NCBI GenBank assembly: GCA_002989075.1
Contig: PSQN01000014.1
Location: 744,001 to 808,000, forward strand
Direction: 5' to 3'
From: Arthonia radiata
Taxonomy: Eukaryota; Ascomycota; Arthoniomycetes; Arthoniales; Arthoniaceae
Length of the DNA stretch: 64,000 nt
Shown here: positions 41,517 to 52,302 of the stretch, piece after piece
Position numbering within the stretch: the first letter of the stretch is position 1
Layout: each line of letters starts with the position of its first letter
The notes under the pieces: model-generated
What the model saw: only the letters and a program-made list of their open reading frames with translations
Database searches by the model: none
What the model was told of the DNA's origin: nothing
Translations under genes and position numbers: made by a program

Positions 41517-42458
41517 TCACAAACTCTTCTCGATCTTCATGGCCTCCTCCAGCTCCGTCAGATGGGCCACATTAGCTTCTTTGCTCATCGCTGATAGCGG
41601 CCTCCTTGGCACGCCTCCATACCCGACCATCGCCTCCAGCGCGCTCTTCGTTCCCGGAACACCGCTCCTCCCTAGCACCCAGTCGGCCTTTGCCAGTAGC
41701 TTCTGCTTCTCAATCGCCTCGTCGATTTTGCCCTGTACGGCGAGGTTCCAGACCTGCACGCAGAACTTCGGCGTCACGTTCGCTGTGCCTGCAATGACAC
41801 CGCTTCCGCCTGATACCATGGTTTGAACAGTCATGTCGGCCATGCCGCCGGCTGCCAGAACGCCGCTTCCTGTGCCTTTGGCTGAGATGGCGTTGGTGGC
41901 TGCAGCAAATCTAGTGAGCTTGCCGGTGTTGGCGCACGTGAACTTGGCGCCTTTGACGTTGGGATGTTGAGCGACTTTGGTCATAAGATCGGAGTCCATG
42001 TCAACGCCTGCAACGGCTCCTGGGTAATTATACATCATAATGGGGATTGGGCTTTGGTCGGCGACATCTTTGTAGAAGCTGTAAATCACGTCGTTGGTCA
42101 TGGCGCCTCGATAGTAGTGTGGTGGTAGAATCATAGCATGGTCTGCGCCAGCATCGGCGGCGTCTTTTGTCAACGCGATTGTTCCTCGAACGCTCTGCTC
42201 AGTGCATCCTGCAATGACGCAGACGTCTTTGAAGCCAGCTTCATCAAGCGCCGATCGGGTGGCTTTGATAATGGAGACTCGTTCTGATGGAGTCAAGTGG
42301 ACTGCTTCGCCGTTCGAACCCATAACGACCAAACCGACGAGGCCATCTTTGGCCAAGCGGACAGTGTGCTTTTGTTGTGCTGAAATGTCAAGGTCTTCCG
42401 TCTTCGGGTCGAATATCGTAAGGACTGGTGCGTATACACCAGCGCGTAACGGAGCCAT
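41517..42458 (-). CDS. DapA-family class I aldolase (HOGA / 2-keto-3-deoxy-sugar-acid aldolase-like)
   Basis: 313 aa from MAPLRAGVYAP; a further upstream ATG at 42497 is less likely. It is a (beta/alpha)8 barrel of the dihydrodipicolinate synthase family: GVYAPVLTIFD, GLVGLVVMGSNGEAVHLT (substrate carboxylate loop), the catalytic tyrosine in IMMYNYPGAV, and the Schiff-base lysine in VKGAKFTCAN. Fungi make lysine by the alpha-aminoadipate route, so true dihydrodipicolinate synthase is unlikely. Close candidates are 4-hydroxy-2-oxoglutarate aldolase and L-threo-3-deoxy-hexulosonate aldolase of the fungal D-galacturonate pathway. The sequence alone does not decide between them. Single exon, normal length. 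Confidence 0.88.
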   Translation of the reverse strand: MAPLRAGVYAPVLTIFDPKTEDLDISAQQKHTVRLAKDGLVGLVVMGSNGEAVHLTPSERVSIIKATRSALDEAGFKDVCVIAGCTEQSVRGTIALTKDAADAGADHAMILPPHYYRGAMTNDVIYSFYKDVADQSPIPIMMYNYPGAVAGVDMDSDLMTKVAQHPNVKGAKFTCANTGKLTRFAAATNAISAKGTGSGVLAAGGMADMTVQTMVSGGSGVIAGTANVTPKFCVQVWNLAVQGKIDEAIEKQKLLAKADWVLGRSGVPGTKSALEAMVGYGGVPRRPLSAMSKEANVAHLTELEEAMKIEKSL

Positions 42459-42788
42459 TGTTGAAGAGCGAATGGAGGGTAGATGAATGTATTGCAAGAG
42501 AGGGTTTTTAATGGCTTTTCGGACAAGTAAGGGAAACTGGCAGCTAATGTAATGGTGGTGGATTCGGGTAGTCGGCTGAGAGCAATCCGAGGTGGGAGTA
42601 CGTGAAAGGACATCATTGAAGAGCAGTTTCGCAAGCTTGCTGAGGGTGTGGAGAGACGCTCTGGAGCGCTCAAGCGCCGGCGCGGTGGAACTGGGGAATT
42701 GTTGGGGTCGTCATGGATACTGGCTCTTTGCTGTGCGAGATCGCCTCCTTCGGAGAGCAGTAGTCGAGTGCGGTTAGCGATGTGTGCC
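42459..42788. other. Intergenic between aldolase and coiled-coil genes
   Basis: Aldolase promoter side. No further gene is recognised. Confidence 0.45.
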
Positions 42789-43886
42789 TCAGAGCGACAC
42801 AGGCGCCGGCGCTGAGAAATCGGCGTCCGAAAAATCGGGATTCAACATAACATCGAGGGCCTCTTGTGCTGCGTTGAGCTTGTTCTGAGTGTCCTGAAGG
42901 CTTCTCTCAAGGTTCGAGATCTTCAGGTCCTTGCCGAACCTCTCCTGCTGGCGTTCCTTTTGAACCGCTTGCATCTCTGTTCTGACTTGAGTGTGCACAG
43001 CTAGGTGCATCTCCTGCCGCATAGCAGCTCTCTGTCGCTCCAGTTGCTGTTGGGTGCGCTCCCCATTCAGCTCCCGCTCTCGCTGCAGACCCCGGATCTG
43101 GGCCCGCAGGGCTGCTTGGGCCTTGCTGGCTTCTCGCAGCTCTTCCTTCGAGCTGCCTGCTTGTGCCTCTAGGCGCTCTTCTCGCTCTAGGAGGCGGCGC
43201 CGCTGGTTGTCGAGCCTACTGATTGCAGACTCATGCTCCTCGGCAGCTACTCTTGCACGGTGCTGCTCAAGTATAGCAGCATTCCGATCTTTGCGAGCGT
43301 CGGCAAGCTCTTGGTTGTCGGAAAGCTTCTTAGTAGGCGGTGTGGGCCCGTAGGCGCGGTTCGGATAGAGTAGCTGAGACATGGCAGGCTGTGGAGCAGC
43401 TTTTGATTCCGCTCTGTGGATGTCCTGCTGGAGTGATGAAATGGCGTAGGTCTTTCGCTTCAGCTCGCGAGAATGCTGATAGTCTGAGTTGGCTCGCTCG
43501 TCGGCTTCTATGCTGAGCTTGAGCTGCAGCGCCCGAGATTCACTCTTGAGCTTGCCGGTTTCTGTGGTATCGGCAGAGTGCTGTGCTTGGAGAGCGTCAT
43601 TCTGCTGCGTAAGCAATGCTATCTGCTGCTCATACTTGGCAGCTTTTTCAGTGAGCATTTTCTGGACGAGTGGTATGATGAGGACGTGGTTGAACACGGC
43701 CAAGCCCGCGCGATAGAGCCCAGTGAGGTAGACGAGGGAAGCGGAAGAGAGGTAGAAGCCGACCATTGCGGCCAGCTGCTGCGCGTCGTAGTAGAGTATG
43801 TCGAGCACGTACTGAATGTACGCAGCTCCGAAGAAGAGGGTGGAGAGGAGGGCGAGGAAGATCTTGAACTGCTCGTAGGCGTCCAT
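42789..43886 (-). CDS. Membrane-anchored coiled-coil protein, function unknown
   Basis: 365 aa. The N-terminus has hydrophobic segments, FLALLSTLFFGAAYIQYVL and MVGFYLSSASLVYLTGLY, followed by AGLAVFNHVLIIPLV. From about residue 75 to the end it is almost all charged heptad-type helix (QQQLERQRAAMRQEMHL, KISNLERSLQDTQNKLNAA), with one proline break near YGPTPPTKK. The tail is acidic (NPDFSDADFSAPAPV). I do not recognise a named family. The shape, membrane anchor plus long coiled coil, suggests a tether or scaffold at an organelle membrane, which is inference. It is divergent from vam7, with ~830 bp between the starts. Confidence 0.75.
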   Translation of the reverse strand: MDAYEQFKIFLALLSTLFFGAAYIQYVLDILYYDAQQLAAMVGFYLSSASLVYLTGLYRAGLAVFNHVLIIPLVQKMLTEKAAKYEQQIALLTQQNDALQAQHSADTTETGKLKSESRALQLKLSIEADERANSDYQHSRELKRKTYAISSLQQDIHRAESKAAPQPAMSQLLYPNRAYGPTPPTKKLSDNQELADARKDRNAAILEQHRARVAAEEHESAISRLDNQRRRLLEREERLEAQAGSSKEELREASKAQAALRAQIRGLQRERELNGERTQQQLERQRAAMRQEMHLAVHTQVRTEMQAVQKERQQERFGKDLKISNLERSLQDTQNKLNAAQEALDVMLNPDFSDADFSAPAPVSL

Positions 43887-44717
43887 TGTAGAAGTTGGAA
43901 TGCTTGTATGTGGCTTTGCCGACGTTGAGAATCCTGACTGTGTGAGTGTAGGTATGAAGAGAGTTTGGAAACTGGCACAAGTCTTGGTTGGAGCGTAGGA
44001 AGATGGTTAAGGAGAATGGGAGAAACTGGGAGGAAGGAAGGCAGCAGATGAGCGAAACGAAGGGTTGGAAAAGAAGATGGCTGGGCGCTGACTCAGGAAT
44101 TGAGATGAGAAGACAATAGGATGGGAGAAGTGAATGGGTGATTGAGCTCTAGAAGTGGCTGGGCGCGAAAAGAGCCCTCACGTTGCCCTGCATCAGGTGA
44201 GAACAATAAGCAAACGCTCATCATCGTAGCAACAATACGAGTCGACTATGAAGACCAGCATACACCTGTGCTCTTCACCTATGTCTTGTTCACGTAGCAA
44301 AGCATGACTTTTTATCCGTGGCAGGTGAATGCCTAGTATTACTGGCACGAACACATTGGATATACAAAATCATTGTTGTGAGATGTGGTTATTGCTCTTG
44401 CATTATCAAACTTTTCCTCAGTATTCTGCACTTTGATTACACTCGCGTTGCTAGGTGCTCTGTGTTTACGCCAGCCAAGGGGTGGAGTGCTTGATGGTTA
44501 TCGCCATCTCGCGCACACCTGCTTCAGTTGCATTCTCATTATCAGCACTCTCGCATGCATCATCAGTATATTAGCTCACTTCACTCTACCCGGCGCTCAT
44601 GATTTGTGAGCGCTATTGGGTGGGAAGGAAGAAGTGAAGTGCTCCCCAAACGCGTCGCGTCAAATGAGCTAATCCCTCTTCGGACTTCCCTCCCAAGCAA
44701 CCTCCAATCCACCTGCA
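43887..44717. promoter_or_regulatory. Divergent promoter region of the coiled-coil gene and vam7
   Basis: 831 bp between start codons of genes on opposite strands. It is purine-rich just upstream of 43887 on the + strand (pyrimidine-rich for the minus-strand gene), as in typical fungal leaders. No other feature was seen. Confidence 0.5.
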
Positions 44718-45851
44718 ATGGCACCAATCGAGCTCGCAATCCCCTCTGCATCTACAGTGAGCGACGCTGCGAAAAAGCCTTCTTTCACAGCCTATGTTGT
44801 GAGCGTTCGACAACCTCTGCGCAGTTATACGCTCCAAAAGCGCTACTCCGACTTCGTTACGCTTAATGACGCCCTTTCATCCCAGGCAGCCGCCGCTCCG
44901 CCCGTTGCGCTGCCACCAAAGAGCTGGCTGAGGAGTACCATATCAAGTCCAGAACTGACAGAGGAGCGGCGTCAGGGATTGGAGCGATACTTAAAAGCCA
45001 TCAATGATGCTGCAGATGCTCGATGGCGGACGTGCGCCGCGTGGAAGACCTTCCTCAATCTCCCCAGCAACACCTCTAACTCTAAAGGCGCGACTTCATC
45101 CACAGCAGGGAGAATAACAGGACTCTCGGCAACTATTACCGAACCCTCGGTCTGGCTCGATGTCCATAGGGATATGAAGACGCAACTGCGAGATGCAAGA
45201 CAGGCGATCACACGACGCGAGAAAGCCACAGCAGCGCAAGCACAACATGAAGCTAGCGCAGACACAAAAAGCTGTTTGATCAGAGCGCAAGCGATGATGT
45301 CGGCTCTGGACGGAGGTTTGCAGAGCATGAGCGGTACGGAGCCGAAGAGCAAGAACACGTCTACAGCGCTTGATGACAGACCCGCTACTAAGCTGGGCGA
45401 GGGTGAGCTACGCCGGCGAAAGGACTTGCTTGCTTCGGCGAAGAAGGAACGAGACAACATCGAAGAACTTCTTAGTGCCCAAGTCAGCCGGCAGCAACGT
45501 TTCGATGGCACAAGCTCAGCAGAGGCATCCGTCAATGATAAGAACAGTTTGCTTAGTAGTGGTCGAAGTGGAGTTAGGACAGGACGTGTGATCGGCGCTG
45601 CAAAAGAAACAGAAGAGACGAGACCGCTCGAAAACGAAGGGGTCATGCAGCTACAGCAGCAGAAAATGCAAGAGCAAGACGAAGACGTGTCAGTGCTCAC
45701 AACGACAGTGCAGAGGATGAAGGAGATGGGCGTGCAGATTAACAATGAGGTTGAGTTACAAAACGAGATGCTTGGGGTGCTCACGAAGGACGCGGACCGT
45801 GTTGGCGACAAGGTCAACATTGCGAAGAAACGGATAGACAAAATCCGGTGA
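44718..45851 (+). CDS. vam7: Vam7-like vacuolar Qc-SNARE with PX domain
   Basis: 377 aa, single exon. The N-terminal PX domain spans ~1-115, with FTAYVVSV, the phosphoinositide-binding YTLQKRYSDFVTL motif, a proline-rich loop (AAAAPPVALPPKSWL) and RRQGLERYLKAI. A long polar middle leads to a C-terminal SNARE motif (~310-377) with the zero-layer glutamine in MGVQINNEVELQNEML. There is no transmembrane segment; Vam7 reaches the vacuole through PX binding to phosphatidylinositol 3-phosphate and the HOPS complex and drives homotypic vacuole fusion. Length and layout match fungal Vam7. It converges on dbp8, leaving ~280 bp. Confidence 0.92.
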   Translation: MAPIELAIPSASTVSDAAKKPSFTAYVVSVRQPLRSYTLQKRYSDFVTLNDALSSQAAAAPPVALPPKSWLRSTISSPELTEERRQGLERYLKAINDAADARWRTCAAWKTFLNLPSNTSNSKGATSSTAGRITGLSATITEPSVWLDVHRDMKTQLRDARQAITRREKATAAQAQHEASADTKSCLIRAQAMMSALDGGLQSMSGTEPKSKNTSTALDDRPATKLGEGELRRRKDLLASAKKERDNIEELLSAQVSRQQRFDGTSSAEASVNDKNSLLSSGRSGVRTGRVIGAAKETEETRPLENEGVMQLQQQKMQEQDEDVSVLTTTVQRMKEMGVQINNEVELQNEMLGVLTKDADRVGDKVNIAKKRIDKIR

Positions 45852-46132
45852 ATGCAGCTATGCTTCTTCAAGATGGACACAACCATCCGAGTCAGCCAAG
45901 ATCATTTACACGTACTGCATCTATACGCAAGAGCGATAAGCAAGAGCAGGGCATTGGTCGCCAATCAGAAATTCGAACAGCTCTAGCGACTTGACGGATA
46001 AGAATGTCGCTCAACGCTGCGAAGTCGCAGAGGTGGTGGCTGTGTAATAATTGCACGCGAGCAAACAGACTAATTCAACGAAACGAGTGCTGAACTTGCT
46101 ACTAGACATATTAGTCGTCAATTTTGAATAGA

Positions 46133-47737
46133 CTACTCGGCCGGTCTAAGCTTCCCACGCTTTCTCTTCCCCTTCACATCCATGCCCTTCTCAATCTGCA
46201 GCATCGCTTCTCGCTTCTTTTCACCCACGATCTTCAAGCCATCTCTAACAACTCGACTCTCAATGTTAACCTCCGGCCCTTCGTCATACGCTACCATCTG
46301 CGACCCAGTCCGGTTTTCAATGCCCTGCACCAGCTCCACATCTCTCTGACCAACAAGCGTGACGCTCGTGCCCTTCTTCCCAGCTCGAGCAGTACGACCA
46401 ACCCGGTGAACGTAGTCGTCTGGATCTCGTGGCACGTCGAAATTGATGACAAGCGCCACGTCAGGAATGTCAAGACCCCGAGAAGCCACATCGGTCGCCA
46501 CCAGTATACGAGCGGCTCTAGCACGGAACTTGCCAAGATTGGCGGATCGCTCTCGTTGTGGCAAAAGCGAGTGTAGTGACGTGACTCTGTGTTCGAGCAA
46601 CCGTAGGGTATGCTCTAGTAGCTGAGCGGTCGTTGTCCTGTTGACAAAGATTATCGTGGATTTCGTGATGTTGGCGGCCGTCGAGAGTAGGATGTGCAGA
46701 TAGCTTTCGCGATGTGTGACAGGCGTTAGCAGGTAGGTCTGAAGCAGTGCAGACGGCAGTGTTCGAATCAGCTTCTTCTCGCCGTTCTCCGTCATCCCCT
46801 GGCCCTCCTCCTCACCGTCCTCATGACCGTCCGTGATGACCGGTGCGTCCACTTCCGCCACCACCAACTCCCGCCCCGTTTCCCCGCCTCTCTCCGTTTT
46901 GGAATCCTTCAGCGCCCTCACCTCCTCCGTCACCGTCGCCGTAAACACAGCCGTCTGCCGCCTCTCTTTCCCCGGACACGCTCCCAACACCTCCCCAACG
47001 TCCTCCAGCATGCTTCCATACCCCGGCGCGAGCAACCGGTCTGCTTCATCCAAAACCACACATCGCACTCGCTTCAGCCCCGCAACAGTCTCCGCGCCAC
47101 TTGTCCGCACGTGATCTGCCAATCTCCCCGGCGTCGCGAGAACAACATGCGGTCTACTTGCTAGGCCGGTCGCCTGCGTAATCATGTCCGCCCCGCCTGT
47201 CACGAGCAAGCACTTCAGACCATGGCTCGATCCCAGCGCGGCGAACTGCTCGTAGATCTGCAAAGCCAGCTCTCTCGTAGGCGTTAGCACGAGCGCGAAG
47301 ATACCGCACGGATCCTTCGCCCATAATTGCAAGAGCGGCACCGCGAATGCGATGGTCTTGCCTGAGCCGGTGCGCGACGAGCCGAGTACGTCTCGTCCGT
47401 TTAAAATAGGGGGAATGCACGCGGCTTGAATGGCTGTGGGACGGCGGACAGCTAGCGCGGAGAGGGATGCGACCAGCCAGGGAGAAACATTGAGGGTGGC
47501 GAAGGAGGTGCGTGAGGCGAGGGCTGCTGGATCGCGGGCGACAGCGATGGTCGGGGGTAATGGTGCGGTAATTTCGGCGTATGTAGGGGCTTGTTTGGAT
47601 TTGGCGACCCGACTGGGTACGTTGTGGGATGGTCCGTCTGGTGAGGATAAGGTTGAGGATGGTGAGGTGCGCTGGCGTTTTCGGGGCGCTGAATTACGGG
47701 TATCAGTCGTGACTCCCATATTTTGTACCTCAAGCAT
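46133..47737 (-). CDS. dbp8: ATP-dependent RNA helicase Dbp8 (DEAD box)
   Basis: 534 aa, single exon; the start may be codon 1 or the next ATG six codons on. The helicase core is complete: Q-motif region with [14 protein letters not shown] and RRPTAIQAA, motif [10 protein letters not shown], Ia PTRELALQ, Ib TPGRL, II VLDEADR, III TAT (FTATVT, for the usual SAT), then [20 protein letters not shown] and [10 protein letters not shown]. The SRTGSGKT Walker A and TAT motif III are as I expect for Dbp8. An acidic insert ([13 protein letters not shown]) lies between the RecA lobes and the tail is basic ([10 protein letters not shown]). In yeast, Dbp8 acts with Esf2 in the small-subunit processome to mature 18S rRNA in the nucleolus. 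Confidence 0.92.
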   Translation of the reverse strand: MLEVQNMGVTTDTRNSAPRKRQRTSPSSTLSSPDGPSHNVPSRVAKSKQAPTYAEITAPLPPTIAVARDPAALASRTSFATLNVSPWLVASLSALAVRRPTAIQAACIPPILNGRDVLGSSRTGSGKTIAFAVPLLQLWAKDPCGIFALVLTPTRELALQIYEQFAALGSSHGLKCLLVTGGADMITQATGLASRPHVVLATPGRLADHVRTSGAETVAGLKRVRCVVLDEADRLLAPGYGSMLEDVGEVLGACPGKERRQTAVFTATVTEEVRALKDSKTERGGETGRELVVAEVDAPVITDGHEDGEEEGQGMTENGEKKLIRTLPSALLQTYLLTPVTHRESYLHILLSTAANITKSTIIFVNRTTTAQLLEHTLRLLEHRVTSLHSLLPQRERSANLGKFRARAARILVATDVASRGLDIPDVALVINFDVPRDPDDYVHRVGRTARAGKKGTSVTLVGQRDVELVQGIENRTGSQMVAYDEGPEVNIESRVVRDGLKIVGEKKREAMLQIEKGMDVKGKRKRGKLRPAE

Positions 47738-48496
47738 CTGAGCTCTTGCTTGTAAGAATTCTCCTTGAACGTTTACAATGACTCACGAATCAACTGCGCC
47801 GGATTTGATGGTATATTTTTTTTGGAGGGAAAGGTCAAGACCTACCTGGTATTTCATTGTAGTCGGCGTCTGAGGAGCCAGACTCCGAGTCGCTTGAAGC
47901 TGCTGACGATGACATACTTAAATATTCAGAACACCTCTTCGCGGGGAGTTTTGCTGCAAAATTCGCGTGATACGGTATTGAACGAAGATCAATGCTGAGG
48001 TAGCGTTTTGCTTCTTTAGGCAGTTTGTGATGATCATGCTGACAATGTTTGTTCCTCTCATATGTTGGATGCTGCCTTCACAGCATGCACCTATCATCGC
48101 ACTTCACCGATGCCACTGAAAGTCTGAAGCTTTGAGTCTCAGAAGCAAAGCCTTGAATTGTTTGTCGGGATCTTCGTGGCTCTAGGCCTACAAAGCAAGG
48201 CCTTGTGCACGCAATGTGCGTAGTGGTACTCGAAAAGGAGCGACACCTTCAATGCTCTGCTCGCCGACGATCTAGTCTGCTAACCAAGGTCGTGCTGGCA
48301 GCTCATTGAGCTTTGTGCGTCAATGCCAAGAAATATGTGAGCGAATAGACGATCCATCATTTTATTCAAGGGAGGTCATGACATTTGGAGAGCGTAGACG
48401 CAGTGCTGTAGAGCCCTCAGATTCAGCGAGTTTGCAAAACGCCAGCCACTTGATATCGGCTGGCTGCTCCTTAAGCCTCATCTAAGACGGAACCTG
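47738..48496. other. Intergenic, no gene recognised
   Basis: Promoter of dbp8 and 3' flank of the small gene at 48497-49150. Short AT-rich and T-run stretches occur near 47815; otherwise unremarkable. Confidence 0.45.
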
Positions 48497-49150
48497 CTAT
48501 CTAGTCGCGACTCGCCGACCCGCAGTGCTTGCACCGGCGCCTGCGTCGTCATCATCCTTCCCGCCACGTCGCTTCTTCTTATTGTCGGCCTTTCTCTGCC
48601 GTTCCTTGTTTTTCCTTTGCATATATTTCTTCGGCACGGGGAAGTGCATGGGTTTGCTAGTATCGTCGGAGTAGTTCAGCGTCACGTCCATTTGCTCGCT
48701 CGCCTTGGTGCTGGTTTCAAATTAGCATGCGGTAACTTGGAGATTGAACCCTACGCCGTGGCGATAGAATATTTGGTAACGGGCGTGTTGTGGAGAGTAA
48801 GGACAGTGACTATTATTGCGTAAAGGGCGGATCGCGAGCAGCCATGCAGTGCTGATAATGCTTTGAAGGGCGGTGCACCAGTGCTAAAACACCCGCACCA
48901 CAGCAAATACTGGGGAAAACAAGACATTGTAAGGGTGGGGGCTTGACTTTCGAGCTTACCTCGTATGCGGTGCATGTGTAATAACCACAGAGGTTACATC
49001 GGCGTAAGTATGACCATCAGCATCACACTGCATCCCTTGATTGTCATTGATGTAATTCAATACGTGTGCTTGTAGCTCGTTTCTGTCCTTCGTCTTGGAG
49101 CTCATGTAGTTTGCCGGATACCAGCTGATGTCTCCGTTGCTGATCGGCAT
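48497..49150 (-). CDS. Small basic-tailed protein, function unknown (two exons)
   Basis: Exons are 49150-48960 and 48710-48497, giving 134 aa. The 249-bp intron has donor GTAAGC, branch TGCTAAT and acceptor ACCAG in phase 2, all canonical. The junction reads VVITHAPHTS-TKASEQMDVT. The N-terminal part (MPISNGDISWYPANYM...LQAHVLNYINDNQG) looks globular and the middle carries MHFPVPKKYMQR. The tail is a lysine/arginine run followed by an acidic and then Ala/Gly-rich end (KKKRRGGKDDDDAGAG), resembling a nuclear localisation signal. I cannot assign a family. The quality of the splice signals and the continuous sense across the junction make a real gene likely. Confidence 0.5.
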
Positions 49151-50397
49151 GATGAATGATGTAGCAGGTAGTGACTATTTGATAATGATTGGTAGGGTTT
49201 GTGATCTACAATCTGGGCTGGCGTGGCAGTATTTGTAGAGAAATAACACCTTCAAGACACTTTGCAGTTGCTGTTCTCATTGTACATCTTACTTGTGCCG
49301 ACTTCCATTAGCATGTACAAGCACGGTATACGTACGCATAGAGCAAGGGCATCTTGCACTATGTAGGCCCGCGGTTGATGCCTCGTGGATATTACCCTTT
49401 TGCTGCGTCAGCGCGGCTCATAGAAGAAAGCATAGGATTCGAAGGCAAAAAGGCTGAATGCGATACAAAGGAGAGAAGTGTGGCCACATGGAAAAGGAAC
49501 CTCAAATGTCTCATGTGATGGAAGGGGTGCAGGGAGCTTGAGGCGCGGGCCGCGGACTCGCGGGCCAAACGTTCGCCGGATTGTGTTTAGACGAGTATAG
49601 GTTACGTGACGGGGCGAACGACAGCTACACGTTACACAAGCCTGGAGAAGCAATTGCTAATAGTGGTGCTGTGTGCGGCCAGTACGCTGGACTCACGGCT
49701 ATAACATGCCGCGTTTCGATCAATAACCAACTTAGTAACCTAGTTTAGCCCCTATACTTACGCATCAGGCGTGTTGCGCGATCTAGCTGCCCTCTCAAAG
49801 CTAGTTGCGAGCTTGCCGGGCCCCACAGTACAGATGCGGATCGCAAGAGACGATTACGGTAACATTAAGAAGCATTGCGGCTCGCTCATTACTGGCATGT
49901 CGCAAAACGTTCATTTGTTGATTGCTGACGTATGTGTTTATGTTGTTGATGCCTGCAATTCAAAGATGATGATATGATGTGTCGGAGTAAGCGGAGCGGA
50001 ATGAGGAGCAGGGCGCAGTCGGGGATAATCATCGCGGTCGCTTCCTGAACGGGCATCCATTTGGTCTCCTAGAATTGATGTTAGGATTGAAAATTTGCCA
50101 TCTGAGATCTCAGACGTGGGCGGCATGCGTTCGGTACTAACCCGCAACTGGCCTAGTATCGCGGGCTATCCCACTCTCGGCAGCCTATATGAAACGCGGA
50201 GAAAAGGCTTATATATTTTGGGGATGAACACGACTCTTCTGGCAAACATCATAGTTGAACGACAAACTTGCAGCAGAGTGTTCACAGAGGTGTCATGCCG
50301 TGTCTGACTGTTGAGGGCGGCTTCGCATGCCCGTAACCTTAGCTTTCGAAATGGATGCACCCTATAATGGTTTCCTCTCACGTTTCCTTCCACTTCT
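49151..50397. other. Intergenic, no gene recognised
   Basis: About 1.2 kb between divergently oriented small gene (minus) and SRPK-like kinase (plus). Several short frames exist; none is convincing. It presumably carries both promoters. Confidence 0.45.
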
Positions 50398-52302
50398 TTG
50401 TCGAACAATCATCAACGTTGCTCTGTTTGTTCAGTCTCGAGCATAGAATTCATGCTCGATATAGCTGCTGATGTCCTTACGAAGGTGCAGTCGACACCAC
50501 GCCACTCAAGACATACCCTCGACAAGTACCACCAGTTTTACTTGATAGCTGAAAGTATAGAATTGTACCGGAAGCACGGGCTTCACCCGATAATCATCGA
50601 TGCTGAGCTAGACAACAAGTCTTTTCGCATCATTCGCAAGCTCGGGTATGGCTCTTATTCCACAGTCTGGCTTGCAATAGACAACCAGTAAGCCATACCT
50701 TGACCTTTCAACACTGCAATCTTCTTGGCATCATTCTGTCATTTCTAATCTCCTCAATTAAGTATCACGACTCCACTGATACATACACTATAGACCACAA
50801 GAGCTGGTTGCAATCAAAGTCCCACTTGCAGACTACGAAGGCAAGGCGGACACGAACCATGAGGTTGCGATCTATGACCATCTTGAAAGCTTCTTAAAGA
50901 CTCGTCGTCCCACCAAAGGATCACAAATTGTCCGTCTGCTCAAGCATTTCAAGGAGGTTGGTCCAAATGGCACTCATCGCTGTCTCGTTTTCGAGCTCAT
51001 GGGGCCTTCTTGCGGCGAGATCCTCGACAACCCCAGGGACTTCATCAAAGGTCTACATTCCCTAGACTCACACCATGCTCCCTTGTGGTTGGCTAAACGA
51101 ATGATCAAGTCCCTAGTGAGTGGTGTGGAAGAGCTGCATGCTGCCAAGGTCATACATGGTGATCTTCACACCGGCAACTTGCTCTCTGTCCTGGAGAAAA
51201 CGAGTGTCAATGATGCCAAAGCCTTGACTCAGGACCGTGGGAAGCAACGTGTTGAAAGGAGGGATCGCAAGCCTGTCAACGACCCTCGAGTCCCCAACTA
51301 TCTGATAGAAGCTGAGTCAAAGTCCATGCTACGATACCTCAACCTCAGCAAGGAACACGCGGCTTTCAAACTTGCAGATGTCGGCGGAGGTAAGTGACTC
51401 TACCTTTTAAAAGGCCATAGCACCCGCGATTGACACGAATATCGCTCCAGCGTTCATGGCGGGCAATCTACCTGCCAAAGTGCATGCCAATGCTTGCAAT
51501 CGCGCTCCAGAGATAGTACTGGGACTCTCTAAAGGGAGCTATAAGACAGACATCTGGAGCATTGGTTGCCTAATTTACCAGATACTGACAGGGTATGCTC
51601 CCCAGGAACGGACAAGAGCGAACCTGACCGATCAACAGCGAAACCCTTTTTAACGTGCACAATGCTGGCCATGTCACTTCGAAGGAGCTGATTGATGATA
51701 CGATGAACTGGTAAGCACTTCGCGAGGCTTCCGAGACCCTCGAAATGATTGCCCTTCGTAGCTTTGAGAGAACTTATATCTGGCGCTGCTCGGGTTCGAA
51801 GGAGGCACGATTCTACCAGAAAAGTGCATATTGCTGATTTCTGCAACGCAGGCAAGTAGATCGGCTCGGGCGTCTACCAGAGTTTCTTGCAGAACACTGG
51901 CACCAAAAGCACTACTACTACGATTTGGGGTGGAACAAGATCCGCGACCAGATTCTTTCACATTCCTCCTTGCACGCCAGTTCCGCAAGCAGTAAATCTG
52001 TAACAAGCACCAAAACGTCAAGCCAGAAATCAAGACTCAGCGAAGAGGATGTCGAAATGACCGATTACGCGGACAGCGAGGAAGAGACGGAGAGCGAAAG
52101 CTCCGCTGTGACGAAAGTAGAGTCACCACCAAAATCTCTTCCGAGTCTTGAGGCGGATTTTGAAGCAAAGTGTACGCCGGAGTTGAAGGGTGCGGAAAGG
52201 CTCAAAGTGCTGCGGCTGATTAGGAGCTGTTTGCACTATGAGGCAGAGAAACGGCCGACCGCTGAAGTGCTTACGAAGGAGGCGTGGATCAAAGTTATCT
52301 GA
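50398..52302 (+). CDS. SRPK-like serine/threonine protein kinase, divergent
   Basis: Five exons: 50398-50687, 50794-51389, 51451-51592, 51639-51710 and 51852-52302, giving 516 aa if the first ATG is used; a later in-frame ATG at 50452 is an alternative. Kinase landmarks: HGLHPIIIDAEL and KLGYGSYSTVWLA (glycine loop), VAIKVPL (lysine), FELMGPS hinge, VIHGDLHTGNLL (catalytic loop, HGD where most kinases have HRD), ADVGG in place of DFG, NRAPEIVLG, and TDIWSIGCLIYQILTG. The split kinase domain with YRKHGLHP at the start is typical of SRPKs, which phosphorylate SR splicing factors. An acidic serine-rich insert precedes the last helices. Replacement of the DFG phenylalanine and loss of the usual T-x-x-Y-R-A-P-E context suggest altered activity. 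Introns are 46-141 bp with canonical ends. Confidence 0.78.

Noticed and set aside
44972-45886. 304-codon frame antisense to vam7
   Set aside because: Composition rich in S, L and C is typical of the complement of a coding region; vam7 on the other strand has clear PX and SNARE motifs.
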